64,000 bases of DNA, taken from Oceanobacillus_B kapialis. Lineage in GTDB: Bacteria; Bacillota; Bacilli; Bacillales; Amphibacillaceae. Location: assembly GCF_042685265.1 (NCBI RefSeq), contig NZ_JBHUMX010000004.1. The stretch is one strand, 5' to 3'. Made by a program: the position numbers and the translations under genes. Positions 43,030 through 51,890 of the stretch are shown in pieces (the stretch's first letter is position 1; each line of letters begins with the position of its first letter). The notes under the pieces were generated by a model that did not search any database, was not told the DNA's origin, and worked only from the letters and a program-made list of their open reading frames with translations.

Positions 43030-44352
43030 TTAAGCTGTTTTTTTAGCTCCATTAGCGGCTTTATTTTCCTTGAATTTAGGGAAGCCAATTAGAATGGCAA
43101 CTATTCCACATAGAATGATAGCAATCGGATAGAAAGAATAGGTCAAGATGCTAATTGGTGATATAGCTGCTAACCCTGCAGCTGCAAGCATTTGCCCGCC
43201 GTATGGTACGATTCCTTGCCATCCACCAGCAAAGATATCGAGGATACTTGCTGATTTTCTAGGATCAATCGCATATTCATCTGAAATATTTTTTGCTAAC
43301 GGACCTGTTACAATAATGGAAATGGTGTTGTTGGCAGTTGCAATGTCTGTTGCACTAACTAAACCTGCAATCCCAAGCTCCGCACCTTTTTTCGTTTTGA
43401 TTCTACTTGTTACAAAGTTTAATAACCACTGAATGCCACCGTTATGTTGGATTATTCCAATCATCCCACCAATTAATAGGGCAACGATAGCGATATCTTC
43501 CATGTTTATGATTCCCTGTGAAACAGCTTGAACAAATCCACTTAGCGTATATGAGCCATCGGCCAACCCAATAATTCCAGCAAACAATATTCCACCAGTT
43601 AATACGACTAACACATTAACACCAGCTAGAGCGGCGACGAGTACCCCTATATAAGGTAAAACTTTCACAATATCAAAAGAGTAATCGCCAATCGTATCAA
43701 TTTGAGCTCCTGCGGTAACCACCCATAAAAGAATTGCTGTTACGATAGCTCCAGGTAGAACAATGAAAAAGTTTGTTTTAAATTTATCACTCATTTTTGT
43801 TTTCTGTGTCCGAACAGCTGCAATGGTTGTATCGGAAATCATCGACAGATTATCACCAAACATTGCACCACCTATAACGGTACCCATGGCAAGCGCAATC
43901 GGTATGCCAGTTTGTTCTGCGATCCCAATTCCAATTGGTGCTAGCGCAGCAACTGTACCCATCGATGTTCCCATTGAAACAGAGATGAAACAACCAACCA
44001 CAAATAGTCCAACCATTAATAGATTGCTAGGAATGACCGATAATCCCAAGTTTACGGTAGCATCGACAGCTCCCATATCCCTGGCTGTTTGCGCGAAAGC
44101 ACCGGCCATCACAAAAACAACAGCCATTAGAATAATATTAGGGTGTCCTGCTCCTTTCGCAAATATATCAATTTTATTAGATAGTTTCTCTTTTCTATTC
44201 ATGGCTAGGGCAAAAGCTGATGCGATAATAATCGCTACATTTAATGGCATATTGGAGAAATCTCCAGAAATAACACCAGTGCCGATAAATAGTAATACAA
44301 AGATAAATAATGGAAGTAGTGCAAAAAGATTTCCTTTTGTAGTATTAGCCAT
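43030..44352 (-). CDS. NhaC-family carrier, probable methionine transporter MetT
   Basis: The 440-residue protein has about eleven membrane spans with the NhaC-family motifs GTSMGTVAALAPIGIGIAEQ, GTVIGGAMFGDNLSMISDTT and SATDIATANNTISIIVTGPL. NhaC-family proteins are annotated Na+/H+ antiporters, but those under S-box control have been proposed to be methionine carriers (MetT). The SAM riboswitch and neighbours here favour that role. ATG at 44352 follows AAAGGAGGG. It lies between the SDR and luxS. Confidence 0.8.
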   Translation of the reverse strand: MANTTKGNLFALLPLFIFVLLFIGTGVISGDFSNMPLNVAIIIASAFALAMNRKEKLSNKIDIFAKGAGHPNIILMAVVFVMAGAFAQTARDMGAVDATVNLGLSVIPSNLLMVGLFVVGCFISVSMGTSMGTVAALAPIGIGIAEQTGIPIALAMGTVIGGAMFGDNLSMISDTTIAAVRTQKTKMSDKFKTNFFIVLPGAIVTAILLWVVTAGAQIDTIGDYSFDIVKVLPYIGVLVAALAGVNVLVVLTGGILFAGIIGLADGSYTLSGFVQAVSQGIINMEDIAIVALLIGGMIGIIQHNGGIQWLLNFVTSRIKTKKGAELGIAGLVSATDIATANNTISIIVTGPLAKNISDEYAIDPRKSASILDIFAGGWQGIVPYGGQMLAAAGLAAISPISILTYSFYPIAIILCGIVAILIGFPKFKENKAANGAKKTA

Positions 44353-44403
44353 CAAAATACCCTCCTTTAATTTGTTTTAAAGTGAATTTGTAAGAACCGT
44401 TAA

Positions 44404-45168
44404 TTAGTTCATTGTCATACCGCCAGTTACATTAATTCCTTGGCCGGTCATGTAATCTGAGTAGGTTGATGCCAGAAAAACAACGACATTCGCGATGTCA
44501 GCTGGCACAGCCGTTCTTCCTAATGGAACTTGCGAATGATCCTCTTGTTTAATATCTTCAGCTTGAAGACCGCGTAAGTTTCCGCCAATTACCCTTTCTG
44601 TTCGCTTCATCGTTGTTTCCACAATTCCAGGGCAAACGGCATTCACATTAATTTTATCTTTCGCAAGTTCGAGTGCAGCCGTTTTAGTCAGCCCTAGTAC
44701 AGCATGTTTTGAAGCAACATAGCTACCCATTAATTGGTAGCCATTCTTCCCAGCCTGTGAGGCGATATTAATAATTTTTCCACCTTGGCCTTGGTCTTTT
44801 AGTTGTTTCGCAACGGCTTGCATGCAAAGGTAGACTCCTTTTGCATTCACATCCATTGTTTTATCCCACTCCTGTTCTTTAATATCTACAAAATAGTCCA
44901 TAGTCGAAATCCCGGCATTATTGACTAAAATGTCAACCCTTCCGAAATGGGCTATGACTGATTCAACCATTGAGGTCACTTGTTCTGAATTGGACACATC
45001 GGCCTTAACATGAAACGTTTTAGTTGTTGTTTCATCGTGTGTTTTCGCCATATCAACAACCGCCACCTTTGCACCACAATCTAAAAATGCATCGACAATT
45101 GCTTTTCCAATGCCATGTGCACCACCAGTGACAATGGCAACTTTATCTGTAAGATCCATCGTATACAT
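44404..45168 (-). CDS. SDR-family oxidoreductase in the SAM-riboswitch operon
   Basis: The 254-residue classical SDR has TGGAHGIG cofactor binding (LTDKVAIVTGGAHGIGKAIV), VDILVNNAGIST, catalytic Ser (NIASQAGKNG) and YVASK. It ends MTGQGINVTGGMTMN. An acidic residue after the second strand (VVDMAK) indicates NAD(H). The substrate is unknown. It follows the MetE-like gene by 56 bases and precedes the carrier gene. Its place in an S-box operon suggests a sulfur-amino-acid or ribose-derived substrate. Confidence 0.85.
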   Translation of the reverse strand: MYTMDLTDKVAIVTGGAHGIGKAIVDAFLDCGAKVAVVDMAKTHDETTTKTFHVKADVSNSEQVTSMVESVIAHFGRVDILVNNAGISTMDYFVDIKEQEWDKTMDVNAKGVYLCMQAVAKQLKDQGQGGKIINIASQAGKNGYQLMGSYVASKHAVLGLTKTAALELAKDKINVNAVCPGIVETTMKRTERVIGGNLRGLQAEDIKQEDHSQVPLGRTAVPADIANVVVFLASTYSDYMTGQGINVTGGMTMN

Positions 45169-45224
45169 TGAAAACGTACTCCTTTCCTGTTGCCACGTTT
45201 AGCTTATAAACAATAGCTAGCTAC

Positions 45225-46325
45225 TTATCCCCAAACCTCTTTGGCCACATCGGCGATAAATTTCAGTTTTGCCCATTGCTGCTCTTCTGTCAGCTTATTA
45301 CCATGGTGTGTTGAAGAAAATCCACATTGTGGACTAAGGCAAATTTGATCATCGGAAACATATTTTCTAGCTTCGGCAATACGGGCTTTGATTGCTTCTT
45401 TATCTTCAAGTTCACCTGTTTTTGAAGTGAAAATCCCGATCACTACTTTCGGACCGCCAGATGGAACATATTTTAGCGGTTCAAATGTACCGGAACGTTC
45501 ATCATCGTATTCTAAGAAAAAGCCGTCTACTTTTTCCTCAGGGAATAAGCGTGGGGCGATTTTGTCGTAAGCGCCGGAAAATGCATAGGTGGACCGATAG
45601 TTTCCTCTACATAAATGGGTGGTCACGGTAAGATCGTCCGGTTTATTGTCTAATACGCTATTTACCATACGAAGCGATAGGTCGAATAATTGATCCATGG
45701 TATAGGCATCATCATAGATAAAATCATTATTTGTAACGAAACCTGCTATCGAAACATCGTCTAATTGTAAATAACGACAACCTGCATCATAGAAGGCAGC
45801 CAACGCTTCTTTATACACTTTGACAATATCGGTTGCATAGTCCTCGATATTTGGGTAGATATCAGGATTTCTCATACCTACATAAAGTAACTGGTTCGGA
45901 CTGGGTATCGTTTGTTTGGCAACAGCTCGACCGGCAACGATCTTGTCGAATTCAATAAAGTCTTTGATGAATGGATGTTCTTTATTGAAAGAGATTTTCC
46001 CGATGTTTCGAATATTGTAGGGCTCGGTTTCTTCCTCTTCAAAGTCAAAACCTTTGCTTGGCACATAGCCTTCTATCCCATTAAGGTGTTCTAAAAAATC
46101 TAAGTGCCACCAGTCTCTACGGAATTCACCATCTGTTACAACATCAAGACCAACCTCTATTTGTTTATCTACTATTCGTTTCAATTCTACTGTTTCCACT
46201 TCGTATAATTCTTGAGATGTAATTTCACCTGCTTTATAATCCTTTCTTGCCTGAAGTAAACGCTCCGGCCGAAGCAGGCTCCCAACATGGTCAGCTCTAA
46301 ATGGTCCTGGTGTATTTTGTGTCAT
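45225..46325 (-). CDS. MetE-like methionine synthase (YxjG/YxjH type)
   Basis: The 366-residue protein matches the catalytic barrel of cobalamin-independent methionine synthase. It has FRADHVGSLLRPERLLQARK with its His near 11, DGEFRRDWWHLDFLEHL, YLQLDDVSIAGF, LCRGNYRS with Cys as a zinc ligand (TTHLCRGN), and the final zinc Cys in CLSPQCGFSSTHHGN. YxjG-type proteins lack the N-terminal half of MetE and methylate homocysteine. It is first in the operon, directly behind the SAM riboswitch, with AGGGGGAAAAG before the ATG. Confidence 0.88.
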   Translation of the reverse strand: MTQNTPGPFRADHVGSLLRPERLLQARKDYKAGEITSQELYEVETVELKRIVDKQIEVGLDVVTDGEFRRDWWHLDFLEHLNGIEGYVPSKGFDFEEEETEPYNIRNIGKISFNKEHPFIKDFIEFDKIVAGRAVAKQTIPSPNQLLYVGMRNPDIYPNIEDYATDIVKVYKEALAAFYDAGCRYLQLDDVSIAGFVTNNDFIYDDAYTMDQLFDLSLRMVNSVLDNKPDDLTVTTHLCRGNYRSTYAFSGAYDKIAPRLFPEEKVDGFFLEYDDERSGTFEPLKYVPSGGPKVVIGIFTSKTGELEDKEAIKARIAEARKYVSDDQICLSPQCGFSSTHHGNKLTEEQQWAKLKFIADVAKEVWG

Positions 46326-46370
46326 TTCTTTTCCCCCTAATTTGTTTGCGAAAGTCTAAATACATATAAA

Positions 46371-46529
46371 AAAGGCCTCTTCTATAGCAAGAAGAGGCCT
46401 TATAACGTCAACGTTAAAATACTTCTTCTTATCTTCAAGCGTTACGCTTCTGGAATTGGCACATTACTCTTAGTGAGCTGCTGCCGAGGTATCGTAGGGC
46501 CAGTCCCTCCACCTCTCTGGATAAGAAAA
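46371..46529 (-). promoter_or_regulatory. SAM-I riboswitch (S-box) with terminator
   Basis: On the minus strand the S-box consensus is evident: TTATCCAGAGAGGTGGAGGG, then CTGGCCCTACGATACCTCGG, CAGCAGCTC and GTGCCAATTCCAGAAGC, closed by GATAAGAAG pairing with the first arm. The expression platform is AAGGCCTCTTCTTGC/AAGAGGCCTT followed by TTTTTT at 46371-46403. SAM binding would stop transcription before the MetE-like gene. Confidence 0.95.
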
Positions 46530-46766
46530 TTCGCAATATGTAATTTATAAAATTAAAGATACAGGATAATGAACTGACCGTCAAGTAGTTTTTGATGGTT
46601 GGGAAAGAGGTGGGGGTGTTTCTTCATTTTCGCCTTTAGCACATAATTATTAAATCTGAGAAATATATATGTAAAGGTAAGATGGAATGTGCCAGAAAAC
46701 AAACTTAGAAGAAAAGCTAAATTCGTTATACCTTAATACCTACAAAAAACACTACAGGGGGCAAAT

Positions 46767-47027
46767 ATGGTGCGATTAACAAGTTCTACGAGGCAAAAAA
46801 TCATCGAGCAAAATGAAGGATTTACTAGAAAGACCTATTCTGAGGATAGAAATTCTAGAGAAGAAAGAATCTATACCATTTCAGCTGGAGTCCTTCACAT
46901 ACGAGCCGTGGGAAATACATCTTGGGCTGATAGCCGTTATGACAAGGAATGGGTTGCCAGTGACGATGAAGCCCATCGGTTTTTATACAAATATAAATCA
47001 GAAATGAATCTTGATGGAATAGAATGA
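46767..47027 (+). CDS. Hypothetical small protein
   Basis: The 86-residue soluble protein, MVRLTSSTRQKIIEQNEGFT through a short sheet (RIYTISAGVLHIRAVGNTSW) to YDKEWVASDDEAHRFLYKYK, has no known motif. GGGGG precedes the ATG. It ends in a clear terminator, so it is a single-gene unit. 46530-46766 shows no gene. Confidence 0.55.
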   Translation: MVRLTSSTRQKIIEQNEGFTRKTYSEDRNSREERIYTISAGVLHIRAVGNTSWADSRYDKEWVASDDEAHRFLYKYKSEMNLDGIE

Positions 47028-47045
47028 ACGATCACATAAAATAGC

Positions 47046-47094
47046 AAGGCACTCTAAGAAGTTATATCCTAGAGTGCCTCGTTTCGTTTTTTTC
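47046..47094. terminator. Bidirectional terminator between the small gene and AraC
   Basis: GGCACTCTA and TAGAGTGCC form the stem. A long T run follows on the plus strand. Confidence 0.8.
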
Positions 47095-47145
47095 TTCTTG
47101 TCTATATCACCTTTAAACACAGGGCGTATATACGTTCTTCGCATG

Positions 47146-48009
47146 TTATTTTTTCTTCACAGGAAGCCATACCTCACTATACGCGTAATCCGCTTTTTGT
47201 TTGTCCATTTTAGTAAACGAAAAGCTAGGGACAGGGATCACTTCATAATCGGAAGAGGGAAGCCATTCTGAATACGTCTTTGCCATGGTCTCTTGTAGTG
47301 TAGATGGAAATGGCCCTTCATTCGGAAAGATCGCCCAAGTGCAGGCTTCCATGGCCACCTTATCTAGCTGATCACTGACGTTATCGTCTGTTGTTAATAC
47401 ACCGATCAAGTGCGTTAAATCACCTTCCTCTTTTAAAAAGTGAGCATCCGCATCATAGGAAGCATTCACGATTTCATATGGTTCTATATTTTGCAGTGCA
47501 TGCATTTCCTTTATTTGCTCTTCCGTTATGCTCTTGGTTAGCTCAACAATTGCGTTATTAACCCCTTCAAATTGCATAGGTACACGTTTACTCACCCCAA
47601 CTAAGTTAAATGCTGGTTTATCTTCAATTCTAAATTCCATTTCGTTTCCTCCTTTAACTGTTATGACAAATGTGAACTTCGGAAATGTCTTGCTTATCCC
47701 TTTTTTCACTACTTCTGAGGGCAAAAGCCCATTCCATTTTTTAAACGCTCTGGTAAACCCGTCCACTGACTGATATCCGTATTTAAAAGCAACATCTGTG
47801 ACCTTTTCGCCTCGCAACAAATCCTTATTTGCTTCGGATAGTCTTCTGTTTTTTATATACTCATTCAGTGTCATTCCGGAAAGATAAAAGAATATCTTTC
47901 GAAAGTGATAATCGGAAACCCCTGCATATTCAGAAATTGCTTCAAGCGAGAGATCATCCGTTAACCGTTCTTCAATAAAATCAATGACTTGGTTTAATTC
48001 TTTTAACAT
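47146..48009 (-). CDS. AraC-family regulator with GyrI-like effector domain
   Basis: The 287-residue protein has two AraC helix-turn-helix units in residues 1-105 (LSLEAISEYAGVSDYHFRKI and VTDVAFKYGYQSVDGFTRAF with the FKK end). Residues 120-287 form an effector-binding domain of the GyrI/Rob type (FRIEDKPAFNLVGVSKRVPM, CTWAIFPNEGPFPSTLQETM). It would sense a small molecule. No obvious target is adjacent on either side. The ribosome site is AGGAGGG. Confidence 0.85.
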   Translation of the reverse strand: MLKELNQVIDFIEERLTDDLSLEAISEYAGVSDYHFRKIFFYLSGMTLNEYIKNRRLSEANKDLLRGEKVTDVAFKYGYQSVDGFTRAFKKWNGLLPSEVVKKGISKTFPKFTFVITVKGGNEMEFRIEDKPAFNLVGVSKRVPMQFEGVNNAIVELTKSITEEQIKEMHALQNIEPYEIVNASYDADAHFLKEEGDLTHLIGVLTTDDNVSDQLDKVAMEACTWAIFPNEGPFPSTLQETMAKTYSEWLPSSDYEVIPVPSFSFTKMDKQKADYAYSEVWLPVKKK

Positions 48010-48136
48010 GGTATCCCTCCTTTTTGGTTATATGATAGCAGAGTAGGATTTCAAATACTCGACATGTTTAGTGTGATATATATCGGATTTCAAACTTGGT
48101 AAAATAGAGCTGCAGTATCTAAATTAGTGGCTGTAT

Positions 48137-48165
48137 TTTCCCGCCTTAACTGGCAGTAAAACACA
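48137..48165 (-). repeat. 5' fragment of repeat R1 (copy f)
   Basis: CCCGCCTTAACTGGCAGTAA recurs from the R1 copies at 49312 and 63375. Only the first part is present. Confidence 0.6.
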
Positions 48166-48251
48166 CAAAAGGAAGGTTCCCTATATGGTGATAATGAATT
48201 GGGGAAGGGATTATACAATGTATCAACTTGTATGTAAGATTCGATTCAAAC

Positions 48252-48288
48252 AAAAAAATCACTAGATGGTAGCTTATACCTCTAGTGA
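48252..48288 (-). terminator. Terminator of the 36-residue membrane protein gene
   Basis: TCACTAGA pairs with TCTAGTGA, followed on the minus strand by a run of T. Confidence 0.7.
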
Positions 48289-48302
48289 CATGATGATCTT
48301 TA

Positions 48303-48413
48303 TTATCTCTTCTTATTTTTTCTCCATTTTACAATTAACGTTATGATAGCAATAATAAAGAGCAGGAAAAAAATTTGGAAGCCGGCATCAAGCCAATTCA
48401 TTTCTGCAATCAT
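48303..48413 (-). CDS. Small single-span membrane protein, 36 residues
   Basis: The peptide MIAEMNWLDAGFQIFFLLFI continues IAIITLIVKWRKNKKR, one membrane helix with a very basic inside end. ATG at 48413 has GGAGTGA eight bases before it, and a terminator follows. Too short for standard gene calling. Function unknown. Confidence 0.6.
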   Translation of the reverse strand: MIAEMNWLDAGFQIFFLLFIIAIITLIVKWRKNKKR

Positions 48414-48512
48414 ATGTTATCACTCCAACTTTCCCAGTAATAAGTTTATTTTGTAGTATATATCAAAGCTTAGCAGAGGGTGAATTAGTTCCAAGCGGTG
48501 ATGCTAACTATT

Positions 48513-49277
48513 TTATTCTGGTGAGTAACCAAAATTGGCGGAGATCTTTTTAGATGTTTCGCTTACTTTACCTGCCAATTCCGTCTTTACACGATCTAGC
48601 GTTACGCGGTTAGTGGGACCAGAAATACTAAAGCTTGCTATTACTTTCCCTCGATAATCATGTATTGGCCCAGCAATACAACGAATACCTTCCTCATTTT
48701 CTACATTATCTAATGCATACCCCTGCGTCTTAACTTTCTCCACTTCTTTTATAAGCTCTTCTTTTGAAGTGATTGTTAGTGCCGTGCGTAACTCGAAATT
48801 AATCCTATCTAACACCTCATGAAAATAAGATGGACTCATTCCGGAAAGGAGTATTTTTCCGACTCCCGTACAATAAAGTGGTGCACGACTGCCGATTGTA
48901 GAGTACATCCGAATGTTTTGATTGCTTTCCTTTTTATCGACGTAGAGCACTTCGCCATTATCCTCTACACATAAGTGTACGGTTTCATTCACATCTCTGG
49001 AAAGGTTAGCAAGAAAAGGCTCTGCCACTTTTATTACATCCATGTTATTTAACATAAGACTGGTTAATCGAATCAATTGATTTCCAAGCATGTATTTTTC
49101 TGTCTCTGAATCTTGATGAACATAATCTAAATTCACGAGGGTGGAAGTAATTCTATGTGTAGTACTTTTTGTGAGTCCTACCTCTTTAGCAAGGGTAGTT
49201 ATACGTACTCCCTCCGGTTTATTGGAAAGCACTTTTAATATAGCAAATGCTCGTTCAATAGATTGAACGTTCGACAT
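48513..49277 (-). CDS. IclR-family regulator (KdgR-like)
   Basis: The 254-residue protein has the IclR winged helix (SIERAFAILKVLSNKPEGVR, ITTLAKEVGLTKSTTHRITS). It also has the effector domain with LYCTGVGKILLSGMSPS and the closing ENEEGIRCIAGPIHDYRGKV. KdgR proteins of this class repress hexuronate and KDG genes. It is divergent from the operon starting at 49857, and the operator-like sites lie between. The effector may be KDG or a related keto sugar acid. Confidence 0.85.
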   Translation of the reverse strand: MSNVQSIERAFAILKVLSNKPEGVRITTLAKEVGLTKSTTHRITSTLVNLDYVHQDSETEKYMLGNQLIRLTSLMLNNMDVIKVAEPFLANLSRDVNETVHLCVEDNGEVLYVDKKESNQNIRMYSTIGSRAPLYCTGVGKILLSGMSPSYFHEVLDRINFELRTALTITSKEELIKEVEKVKTQGYALDNVENEEGIRCIAGPIHDYRGKVIASFSISGPTNRVTLDRVKTELAGKVSETSKKISANFGYSPE

Positions 49278-49311
49278 ATGGTTCGCTCCTTATAAGTAAA
49301 TAATCATCTAT

Positions 49312-49472
49312 TTATCCCGCCTTAACTGGCAGTGAGCCCTCCACTTTAAGGATGTGGGAAGCAATCAAGTATTCTAAGTGGGGGGATCAACTCCCAGTAA
49401 AGGTCCGATTCGTTCAACTAACATTTGGTGGGGGAGGAAGAGAAACCCTCTCCAAATGAAGTTTCACTTTAT
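49312..49472 (-). repeat. Dispersed hairpin repeat R1, copy g
   Basis: TTATCCCGCCTTAACTGGCA opens the element, with GGGAAGCAATCAAGTATTCT in the middle. The hairpin is ACATTTGGTGGGGG ... CCCTCTCCAAATGAAGTTT. It lies upstream of the IclR gene. The remainder of 49473-49573 is empty. Confidence 0.85.
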
Positions 49473-49573
49473 CTAATATAAATAGTAGATCAAATTTTAC
49501 CATTTGTAAAATGCCTATGATAAAGCATTTTGTGTGTGCGGTTGTTATTTTAAAAAATTTTAAAAATTTAGTA

Positions 49574-49602
49574 TTGCTATACATGTAAGCGCTTGTTATA
49601 AT
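49574..49602 (+). promoter_or_regulatory. Promoter of the uronate operon with overlapping cre-like site
   Basis: TTGCTA and TATAAT are spaced 17 bases. ATGTAAGCGCTTGTT (49583-49597) fits the CcpA cre consensus with one mismatch and lies inside the promoter, which suggests catabolite repression. Confidence 0.6.
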
Positions 49603-49610
49603 GTATTTGT

Positions 49611-49645
49611 GGAACACAGTTCTGCATTATGGAACAAACTGTGGA
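49611..49645 (+). promoter_or_regulatory. Probable IclR/KdgR operator
   Basis: GGAACACAGTTC, with arms GAAC/GTTC, is followed by TGGAACAAACTGTGG. Repeated GGAACA half-sites just downstream of the promoter fit IclR-family binding. Inference. Confidence 0.45.
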
Positions 49646-49745
49646 TACATACACAAAACGACTTGTAAAAACTACCATTTCCACATATATGATTAGGGGG
49701 AGTGAAGTCTATATTAAATGTTTAGATTTTTTCTTTTGTATTTTT

Positions 49746-49759
49746 TGATACCGTTTACA
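49746..49759 (+). promoter_or_regulatory. Second cre-like site
   Basis: TGATACCGTTTACA matches the cre consensus with one mismatch and lies in the leader of the operon, where CcpA can act as a roadblock. Confidence 0.4.
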
Positions 49760-49856
49760 TTAAGTTTTTTAAGGTATGGGCAAAGAGATTCTAAAGTTAT
49801 CGTGTGTCCAATGATCACCTACTAACAAATCTGTTAAATAAGGAGAGCAATTTTTA

Positions 49857-50825
49857 ATGGCTAAACTTAACGTTTTAATCACCGATTGCGATCATGGAAA
49901 TGTAGATATGGAAAAGGAAGTATTTGACGAGGCTAATATTTCGTTTGAACTAGCAAAGTGCAAAACCGAATCAGACGTGATTGCGAATGGCAAGGGATAT
50001 GAGGTTTTTATTAATCAGTATGCTCCGATAACGGAGAAGGTTTTTGAAAGTTTACCAGATTTAAAATATGTTGTACGTTATGGCGTTGGAGTAGATAACG
50101 TTGATGTAGAGGCAGCAACGAAACATGGGGTACAAATTGGTAATGTGCCTGATTATGGAATGAATGAAGTAGCAGACCAAGCTTTAGCTATGATGTTAAA
50201 TTTCACAAGAAAAATCAACTTAATGAATGATTATGTACGTAAAGGGGTTTGGGATTACCAAAAAAGCATTCCACTTTATCGACACAGTGAACAAACAGTT
50301 GGGGTTATCGGGATTGGAAGGATTGGAAGCTCATTTTCTAAAAAAGTGAAGGCATTGGGATGTAAAGTAATAGGTTACGATCCAAAATACCTTAGCAAGG
50401 AATCTAATAATCTACCTGAATACATTGATGAAGTTGTAACGCTAGAAGACTTATTAAAGCAGTCAGATGTTGTATCCATTCATTGTCCATTGGATAAAGC
50501 ACGGAACTTAATTGGAGAAAAAGAATTACAGCAAATGAAAGAAACAGCGTATCTAATTAATGTATCTCGTGGAGGCATTATTGATGAACAAGCTTTAAAT
50601 AAAGCATTAACGAACAAATGGATTGCTGGTGCTGCAGTTGATGTTGCAGAAGTAGAGCCAATGGATCCTAACGCGGAATTGCTTAAGCATGATAACTTTA
50701 TTATCACGCCGCATATGGGCTGGTATTCTGTGCAAGCAGCACTAGAACTAAAACGTAAGGTGGCAGAGGAATCTGTGCGATTTATTAATGGAGAAAATAT
50801 CCATTATCCGATTAATACAATCTAA
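49857..50825 (+). CDS. D-2-hydroxyacid dehydrogenase (CtBP-like group)
   Basis: The 322-residue protein has the NAD motif VGVIGIGRIGSSFSKKVKAL (near 145-165). The catalytic residues are Arg in INVSRGGIIDE, Glu in DVAEVEPMDPN and His in FIITPHMGWYS. C-terminal-binding-protein-like dehydrogenases reduce 2-keto acids to D-2-hydroxyacids. It is first in the uronate operon, so a keto sugar acid or its cleavage product is the probable substrate. ATG at 49857 follows AAGGAGAG. The DctP gene starts 20 bases downstream. Confidence 0.85.
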   Translation: MAKLNVLITDCDHGNVDMEKEVFDEANISFELAKCKTESDVIANGKGYEVFINQYAPITEKVFESLPDLKYVVRYGVGVDNVDVEAATKHGVQIGNVPDYGMNEVADQALAMMLNFTRKINLMNDYVRKGVWDYQKSIPLYRHSEQTVGVIGIGRIGSSFSKKVKALGCKVIGYDPKYLSKESNNLPEYIDEVVTLEDLLKQSDVVSIHCPLDKARNLIGEKELQQMKETAYLINVSRGGIIDEQALNKALTNKWIAGAAVDVAEVEPMDPNAELLKHDNFIITPHMGWYSVQAALELKRKVAEESVRFINGENIHYPINTI

Positions 50826-50844
50826 TGCTAAGGAGCTGTTATGA

Positions 50845-51870
50845 ATGAGAAAAACCATGAAGTCTTTCATGATATTTGTAAGCGCTTTATTATTATTGGT
50901 AATTATTTCAGCCTGTGGAGATAATACGGAAACATCTGGAGAAGGCTCAAATTCAAGTTCGGAACTATTAAAAGTAGCATTCAACCAACCTGAAAATCAC
51001 CCTCAATTTAAAGCAATGGAGTCTTTTGGTGAAAAGTTTAGTGAACTAACGGATGGAAAGTATGAAATTGAGGTATCACCTAACGCATTGTTAGGCGAAC
51101 AGAGAGAAACAATTGAACTTGTGCAATCAGGTACTATCGCAATGTCAATCGTTGGTGGAAGCTTGATGGAAAACTTTAATGAGGATTTTGCGGTGTTTAA
51201 CCTTCCGTATGTATTCGACTCAAAAGAACATCAAATGGCAGTAGTAAATGATCAAGAAATAGTTTCTGATTTATATAGCTCTGTTGAAGATGAAGGAATG
51301 ACGGTAGTTGGTGCTTTCCATGGCGGCGTGCGAAACGTTTATAACAACGAGCGTCCCGTAAATACGCCAGAGGATATGGAAGGATTAAAAATTCGTGTTA
51401 TGGAAAGTGATACAAATGTACAAATGCTTGAATTAATGGGTGGTATTGGTACTCCAATGGGGCAAGGTGAGGTTTATACGGCTATTCAATCAGGTGTGTT
51501 GGAAGGTGGAGAGAATAACGAGTTAATCTACAATGATCTAAAACACGTAGAAGTAGCTCCTTACTACAGTTATACCCAGCATCTAATGGTACCTGATTAC
51601 CTAATCATTAACTCTGACTTGTTTAATGGGATGAGTGATGAACATAAAGAAATTTTTATGGATGAATTATCTGCAGCTATTGATATGGAAGTTAAACAGT
51701 TCGATGAGGATGTTCAGGCTGCGAAAGAAGCTGCAGAAGCAGAAGGTGCTGAATTTAACGATGTGGACATTTCAGTCTTCCAAAGTGAAGTAGAGCCATT
51801 AATTCAAGAAAAACTAACTTCTGATACTGCACAAGAACTATATGAAAAAGTTCGTGAAGCAGCGGAATAG
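50845..51870 (+). CDS. dctP: TRAP transporter substrate-binding protein (DctP)
   Basis: The 341-residue lipoprotein has the lipobox ISAC (near residue 24). A DctP-fold ligand domain follows (LKVAFNQPENHPQFKAMESF, YEIEVSPNALLGEQRETIEL). The acid-binding Arg lies in LKIRVMESDTNVQMLELMGG, and GEVYTAIQSGVLEGGENNEL is the family signature. It captures an organic acid outside the cell. From the gene context a uronate or keto sugar acid is likely. It stands directly before DctQ and DctM. Confidence 0.9.
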   Translation: MRKTMKSFMIFVSALLLLVIISACGDNTETSGEGSNSSSELLKVAFNQPENHPQFKAMESFGEKFSELTDGKYEIEVSPNALLGEQRETIELVQSGTIAMSIVGGSLMENFNEDFAVFNLPYVFDSKEHQMAVVNDQEIVSDLYSSVEDEGMTVVGAFHGGVRNVYNNERPVNTPEDMEGLKIRVMESDTNVQMLELMGGIGTPMGQGEVYTAIQSGVLEGGENNELIYNDLKHVEVAPYYSYTQHLMVPDYLIINSDLFNGMSDEHKEIFMDELSAAIDMEVKQFDEDVQAAKEAAEAEGAEFNDVDISVFQSEVEPLIQEKLTSDTAQELYEKVREAAE

Positions 51871-51890
51871 TAAATGGAGTTGAATTTATT

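Noticed and set aside
43030..44352. Plain Na+/H+ antiporter role for the NhaC-family protein
   Set aside because: The SAM riboswitch and the methionine-cycle neighbours make a methionine carrier more likely, although the family name is NhaC.
43763..44380. Long open frame (205 codons) on the plus strand inside the MetT-type gene
   Set aside because: It is antisense to a clear membrane carrier gene and its composition mirrors the hydrophobic codons of that gene. It has no ribosome site.
46371..46403. Stand-alone terminator between genes
   Set aside because: The hairpin belongs to the SAM riboswitch expression platform, as the aptamer lies directly upstream on the minus strand.
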